Program-made: the position numbers and the translations under genes
Assembly: GCA_021800315.1 (NCBI GenBank)
Contig: JAJYZD010000076.1
Location: 1 to 14,211, forward strand
Source: Bacillota bacterium
Lineage (GTDB): Bacteria > Bacillota > Desulfotomaculia > Desulfotomaculales > JAJYZD01
Direction of reading: 5' to 3'
DNA: 14,211 nt
The notes under the pieces: model-generated
What the model was told of the DNA's origin: nothing
Database searches by the model: none
Seen by the model: only the letters and a program-made list of their open reading frames with translations
Shown: positions 13,746-14,211 of the stretch, piece after piece
Numbering within the stretch: position 1 is the stretch's first letter
Layout of the letters: every line of letters begins with the position of its first letter

Positions 13746-14211
13746 TTAGATGAGCGGGTCCATGGTCAGGGCCGGGTGGCCTTTTTCCGCAAGGAACGGC
13801 AGGATCTCCTCGGCCGATGTACCCACCGTCTCGTCGGCGATCCTGTCGACGAAGTCCCTGGCCAGGCCCCAGTGGGCGCAGGCCTCTTCCAACTGCGGGC
13901 GCAGTTGCTCTTTTAGGGCCTTGGGCATCCAGACCACCCGCGGCAGGCCGCCGTCGGCCGGAACGAACTTGGGCGAGCTGATGTAGGCCTTGCCGATGCC
14001 CATGAAGCCGGGCATCTGGGCCCCGCCGCCGATGGTGCCGGCCAGGGTGGAGAAGGTCATGCCGCTGGGCGTCATGCCGGAGTGCTCGCGGTTGACGATC
14101 ATGAAGCCGTTGGCCTCGGGCAGCATGGAGAGGATGGCCTCGAAGCAGCCGCAGGAGGTCATCGGGTAGTCCATGATGGTGTAGAAGCTCACGGCCTCGA
14201 TGCTGCGCTGG
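13746..14211 (-). CDS. acsB: Acetyl-CoA synthase (ACS/CODH beta subunit), 3' end only
   Basis: This is the C-terminal ~155 residues of acetyl-CoA synthase, the Wood-Ljungdahl enzyme that joins CO, a corrinoid-bound methyl group and CoA at the Ni-Ni-[4Fe-4S] A-cluster. The frame is open to the window edge. MTSCGCFEAIL contains the Cys-Gly-Cys that binds the distal nickel (Cys595 and Cys597 in the Moorella enzyme). The 134 residues after the first of these match the Moorella length as I recall it. NREHSGMTPSGMTF and MPGFMGIGKAYISSPKF are further landmarks, and the C-terminus is intact. The other A-cluster ligands lie outside the window. Unusually, no other acs gene follows; the convergent SWIM gene does. 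Confidence 0.95.
   Translation of the reverse strand, partial: QRSIEAVSFYTIMDYPMTSCGCFEAILSMLPEANGFMIVNREHSGMTPSGMTFSTLAGTIGGGAQMPGFMGIGKAYISSPKFVPADGGLPRVVWMPKALKEQLRPQLEEACAHWGLARDFVDRIADETVGTSAEEILPFLAEKGHPALTMDPLI

Noticed and set aside
1..14211. CRISPR array, tRNA or rRNA genes
   Set aside because: No regularly spaced repeats, no tRNA arm consensus with an acceptor stem, and no rRNA-like sequence were seen on either strand.

Overview
The window looks like a chromosomal segment of a GC-rich, Gram-positive anaerobe with a Wood-Ljungdahl (acetyl-CoA) pathway, probably a clostridial or Peptococcaceae-type Firmicute. The pointers are the 3' end of acetyl-CoA synthase (acsB), a corrinoid-protein reactivation ATPase, a Bacillus-type AcuA acetyltransferase, strong GGAGG-type ribosome sites with TTG/GTG starts, and sigma-A-like -35/-10 boxes. 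The taxon is an inference; no rRNA or other marker is present.

The left part (about 1-5915) is largely a graveyard. From left to right it holds: a multiply frameshifted YdcF-like (DUF218) gene; a short antitoxin-PIN toxin pair whose toxin start is blocked by an in-frame TGA; an orphan ribbon-helix-helix antitoxin that reads past its usual C-terminus; a decayed IscB (RuvC/HNH OMEGA nuclease) gene with a HEARO/omega-RNA-like leader; an intact 396-residue protein of unknown function; an intact UPF0158 protein; a fragment of an SbcD/Mre11 nuclease; and a dense cluster of perfect hairpins that ends in an IS200/IS605-type end. That end cuts off the start of a signal-peptide-bearing gene.

The right part (about 5950-14211) is mostly intact. 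On the minus strand are the corrinoid activator, which lacks the family's N-terminal ferredoxin domain, and a winged-helix/coiled-coil protein. Divergent from them, behind a recognisable promoter, runs a plus-strand operon: acuA, a SNF2 helicase with a DUF3670-type N-terminus, and a SWIM zinc-finger protein. It converges on acsB, whose 3' end (including the CGC ligands of the A-cluster) enters from the right edge on the minus strand with a hairpin terminator between them.

Functionally, AcsB and the corrinoid activator belong to acetyl-CoA synthesis, and AcuA (in Bacillus) tunes acetyl-CoA synthetase by lysine acetylation, so the right half has an acetyl-CoA theme. The SNF2-SWIM pair and the winged-helix/coiled-coil protein form a separate nucleic-acid-handling set whose task is not known.
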